Assembly: GCA_022818135.1 (NCBI GenBank)
Contig: JAFMSR010000015.1
Coordinates: 34,942,340 to 35,006,339 of the forward strand
Direction: 5' to 3'
Length of the DNA stretch: 64,000 nt
From: Saxidomus purpurata
Taxonomy: Eukaryota; Mollusca; Bivalvia; Venerida; Veneridae
The position numbers were made by a program, and so were the translations under genes. Shown here one piece after another: positions 60,160 through 64,000 of the stretch. The notes under the pieces were generated by a model that worked only from the letters and a program-made list of their open reading frames with translations, did not search any database and had not been told where the DNA came from. The first letter of the stretch is position 1. Every line of letters starts with the position of its first letter.

Positions 60160-60539
60160 TTAAAGCTGCTCGTTCACAGTTTCAGGTAAAAAGTCTCCAA
60201 AATGATATATAAAACATGATTGGCAAAAGTAATGACTAGAACTAACAACACACGTAAAAATCTACATAGCAACTTGAGAAAATCTGTTAAAAATGTTGGT
60301 GAGCTTGGATTGACAGCGCCGCTACAATATAGGCTATGTTTAGATCGGAATTTCAAGGGTGTGTGTGTAAGGCATTATAACGTTTGGTAGCGTATAAATT
60401 CAAAAATACAGAAATACTGTTACAGGAAGTTATAAATCTACTGGAAAGTTTTTATTTGATAATTTGTTCGATAACATGTTAATTTCAGACAGTTCGAAGA
60501 ACTATTTTCTGACCAAAATCTGAGAGCGAGCAGCTTTAA
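60160..60539. mobile_element. MITE with TTAAAGCTGCTCG ends
   Basis: A 380 bp element; left end TTAAAGCTGCTCGTTCACAG, right end (inward) TTAAAGCTGCTCGCTCTCAG, about 25 bp of inverted repeat with few mismatches. It contains no coding sequence. Two related ends stand at 6571-6632. It shares only the first six bases (TTAAAG) with the other MITE family here. Confidence 0.85.
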
Positions 60540-60869
60540 TCTCTATCTTATATACAGTTGAACATGCACTCGGTGTGGTCGTGGTTTCAAACGTAGGCTA
60601 CTTTTATGCTACCAATAACATACTAGTGTTCCACGGGTTCTGCACTAGATCTGCAACAATATGATCTAAGAATCTAGATCTAAGCTGAAAACTTTAAATT
60701 ATTTCCCTTATCTTACACTGATTGTGTAAACAACATTTTAAAGGAGACGTTCATATCAAAGTGAAAATTTAATCAAACTTTTAAAACTAACCTTTGGGCA
60801 CTACCCTACAGTAGATCGTGTTTCATGAATAACATTTGGCGCTAAAACTTAAATTGCTTCTTTTTTCAG

Positions 60870-60979
60870 TTTAGACGAAAAAGGTGTCAGCATGAAGTAT
60901 TTTGCAGCGTTCACATCTATTCCTGGCAACATGAACAATTTCAGAAGAGAAAATCGCAATTCGTGTCAACTTTATACAG
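60870..60979 (+). CDS. Candidate exon between strong splice sites
   Basis: Acceptor TTGCTTCTTTTTTCAG ends at 60869 and donor ACAG-GTAAAA begins at 60980; both are strong. The 110 bp between is more GC-rich than the flanks and open in more than one frame; one contains an ATG giving MKYFAAFTSIPGNMNNF then RRENRNSCQLYT. It could be a coding exon or a 5' UTR exon carrying a start codon. No partner exon was found in the following 3 kb. Confidence 0.35.
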
Positions 60980-61239
60980 GTAAAATTTACCCCCTATTCG
61001 GGCCTCTAATTTGGAATTTCCCTCTACTCTAATTCCGCGCGCACCTGTAACCTTGACCTTCTTCAATACAGAACGTCAACACGAGGTACACATTTATGTT
61101 TACAGTTCGAAAAATGCAGAGATATATGGTTGCAAAGTGTTTTGGGAACGTAAAGGTGATTCTTTTTACATATATGTTTATTTGCTTCGTAAAACTTCGT
61201 GTGAATTATGCTATAGGCTATGAAATAGATCGACTTGTG

Positions 61240-62110
61240 TAGGAGTGGTAGCCAAGTGTCAAAACCAATATGGCCGCTGTCACTTCCTGTGTGAGAAGGG
61301 GTCAATGATTTTTGCACTGTTGCAGATGCAGTTGCGGTTACTTTGTTATGTTTTGACAAGTTCCTAAGAAATGACAGCCTTTTTAATTTGCGAGAATGAA
61401 AGCCAAAGAGTAAAATTTGCTACTACCTCGATGAAATGCTGAAAAGTTATGTCAGTCATTCAGAAATATGAATCTAAGTGAGTAATGTTTGAACGGTAAA
61501 TTTACTATAACTGATGTACATGAGTTGGTTAAATAACATGGTTGATATTCAGTCAATTGATGTTGCATCAATAGGGTTTATTTATCTTCTTCAATAACAA
61601 TGTTCTACATGAATGTGATTGGGGTTTTATAGTCTTTAGAACTATTTCGTTTCTGAATGCAAACCAATTTTACAGGCTGAGTTGTTGTTCACCTTCTTTA
61701 ACGGTTTAACAGTTAAAAAAATCTGTAAAATGGGTTTGAAAATTTTACAGCATGGAAATTAGTAAATTGTATGGACATCTACTGTCCTTGGGACAATTTT
61801 TCAAAGGCTGTCATTAACCCCTTCACTATTTTGAATCGATCTAACCAGAAATATTTGGTTTAACTTCATACTTTTGATGCTTGATGTTCCCCTATGCAAA
61901 CTCATGAAGGGGTCAGTGATTTTGCACTGTAACTGATTCTTAAGAGGCAGTGACTTTGTTAAATGTTTTTGCATTTTCTTAACAAATCTCAGCCATTTTA
62001 ATTTGTGAGAATGAAAGTAAATGAGTATGATGAGTAAAATTTACTACATCCTCATCATTGAGTGTCATCATTTCTAAAGAAATATGAGAATAAGTTCAAC
62101 AGAGATAATG
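61240..62110. repeat. Tandem duplication of about 615 bp
   Basis: 61296-61480 and 61913-62095 match in order: GAAGGGGTCA-TGATTTTGCACTGT, CAGT-ACTTTGTTA, GCC-TTTTAATTTG-GAGAATGAAAG, GAGTAAAATTT-CTAC, ATTCAGAAATATGA-like. The second halves are too diverged to align by eye. Confidence 0.7.
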
Positions 62111-64000
62111 ATACTGATATTTTATCAATCACATTTATGTCTTTGCATCAGTTAAAACAGTCTTTTATCACAGTGTAGAGGATTGCATTGTATAATGTTT
62201 ACATGCATATATCAATACATGCAGCTGGTAAATCACAGTGATGGGTGCTGTGCAGTCTTTTCTAGACTTACAGTTCAAAACTAAGAGAATTCTATAATTC
62301 ATACCATTGCACTTTTTGTGACACAGTAACAGGATGTACAAAGATGTTGAAAGTATGGAGACAAGTTGCCCTGTGTCCATTGCTTTAAATAAAGATATTT
62401 GATGGCAGGGGCTTTCACACCAGGCTTTTGCTCATTCAAAGTCACTGCAGGAGGAAATTTAAAATAAAAGCTAACTTGATCAAACTCTTTCTAGCTAGTT
62501 AAAATTTTCTTAATCTGCCCAAAAAAAATTCTGGTGCTATTGTATTGATTTGAAGGCCATCATGAGTGTAACAGTGGTTATAATATTAGCTTGAATTTTG
62601 CTTCACAAGCCAGATGACCAAGGATATATTCATGATTAAGTCATGTGAACTTTGCACTACATGTGCCTAAGTCCCCCTAGCTATACTGAATTCTTCACCT
62701 TGAATAATAATGTGTATGTCATTTCTATTACCATGATTACTGATCTTGGCATGGTGTCTAATTAATAATTTTGTTCTGCGTGGGCTGTAGGTAATGTGGG
62801 CAGTAGCTGAAAGTTCCAGATTATGTTGTAGCCAGTTGATGCTTCCGAGAACATAATTTGGACCACTTGCCATACTCTTATTCTGCTTTATTATGGTCAT
62901 ATCAGTAAATTACATAAATATAAGAGTTGAAGTTATTTTTCAGAAAGTTTAGAGGTATCACTGAAATAAATTATTATGAGTTATTGCATTTATAATGATA
63001 ATCTATAGTTTACTGACTCCTTGAACTGAAATAAACTCATTTTAATTTTTAAACCATTAGCTGGCATTCAGTCCTTAGATTTACTTGCATTTTGGGATTA
63101 TCTGCCCACTTATTTCTTACAAATTCCCTCCATTTGCTGCCAAAAATGTAGTCCATGATCTAGTCCAGTGTAAAAAGGGGCTGAAAGTATTTTGCCATCT
63201 ACATGTTAGCATGTCTAGCCTGGTAGCCAGGCTGTCATAACACTAATTTTAACAAACACAATTATTAAGTAAATATTTTGTTAAATTTGGGGAAAAATCT
63301 TTTAATTTGATGATGAAGTCTGTATCTAGGGTGCATATGATTTTAGTATTACATACATATTATCACTATAATTATCATTATTGTTGTGATAATATGTATC
63401 ATGACAGTCTAGAACACCATTATTGATAGTGTTATCGTTTTTACTTGCAAGATAATAATTGTAAAACTAGTTTATGTAAATATATATATGGTTTTATGAC
63501 AGTTTTTGATAGAGAACAGCTGATAAATTTTTAGTAACTGATGTTGTGTCACTGAAGTTTATCATATAAAATCTGAGGCGAGATTTTTATTCATTTTCGG
63601 ATGGGAACATTACAAAATTGGCAAGTAAAACATTCATTCAGCATGTGAAGAAATTGCGTGTGTCAGCTGTATTATACAAATTGTTGTTGTAACCAAACAC
63701 TTCTCATTCATAAAATCATCCGTTTGTTAACTAGCTATTTAAAGGGATCTCTGATTACGGTTTGGCCTAGTTTCATTGTCCATTCATAAAATGTGGGAAG
63801 CAGTTTTAAATGTTTTTATTTCTGGTGTTTTTTTTTTCCGCCAGGAGGTAGACTGTATGTATGTCCTACAAAAACTGATCCATTCAATTATTCAAGGCTA
63901 GAATTTCTAAGAATAAAATAGGATACGATAGTAAAGTTTCTTGTACTTCTTAGAATTTGGCCCCACTCCCTCAAAAACAAGGAGAGTTTGGATGTGGAAA
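62111..64000. other. No gene seen to the window end
   Basis: AT-rich sequence without convincing exons; possibly an intron or intergenic region of a gene beyond the right edge. Confidence 0.4.

Overview
This is an AT-rich eukaryotic window with almost no intact protein-coding sequence. The only confidently recognised gene is the 3' end of a C-type lectin-domain protein at its left edge (two exons, 505-587 and 854-970, + strand). The rest is intergenic or intronic DNA packed with small transposons, SINEs, tandem repeats and local duplications. A bivalve mollusc is the most likely source. The grounds are the lectin, a pearl/HINE-like element with internal ~164 bp repeats, tRNA-derived SINEs and a low-GC repeat-rich landscape. 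Species cannot be fixed from sequence alone.

Layout. 0-1 kb: lectin exons with a 25 bp minisatellite in the preceding intron. 3.4-4.3 kb: decayed L1/Tx1-like LINE reverse transcriptase on the minus strand. 4.8-5.5 kb: inverted-repeat transposon with internal direct repeats, interrupted by a SINE. 10.1-11.9 kb: a Helentron-type (HINE/pearl-like) element nested inside a TTAAAG-ended MITE; other copies of that MITE lie at 12.3, 14.4, 22.2, 30.7 and 59.3 kb. 15-18.5 kb: three copies of a tRNA-derived SINE, one of which appears to have seeded a long GA microsatellite. 20.9-22.1 kb: a local duplication.

22.8-45.4 kb is a diverged tandem segmental duplication with three partial units: A 22.8-29.9, B 30.0-39.25, C 40.5-45.4 kb. 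Units A and B share one set of blocks, and B and C share another. Some blocks are far better conserved than their surroundings: a 200 bp block at about 97% identity, a TATA-bearing block retained three times, and a Cys-rich minus-strand terminal-exon candidate retained twice. The array may hold a family of small duplicated genes, or their remains, but I could not identify a product.

45-64 kb: a fold-back element, weak exon candidates (12.8, 19.2, 47.9, 49.3 and 60.9 kb in the whole window), a ~260 bp tandem array carrying two SINE insertions (55.1-56.4 kb), a pogo-like MITE, a second MITE family, and two tiny 34-36 bp palindromes (49.75 and 60.11 kb). Each palindrome lies between perfect 7 bp direct repeats; this is the most unusual signal in the window. 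All identities were read by eye. Boundaries of repeats without target-site duplications are approximate.
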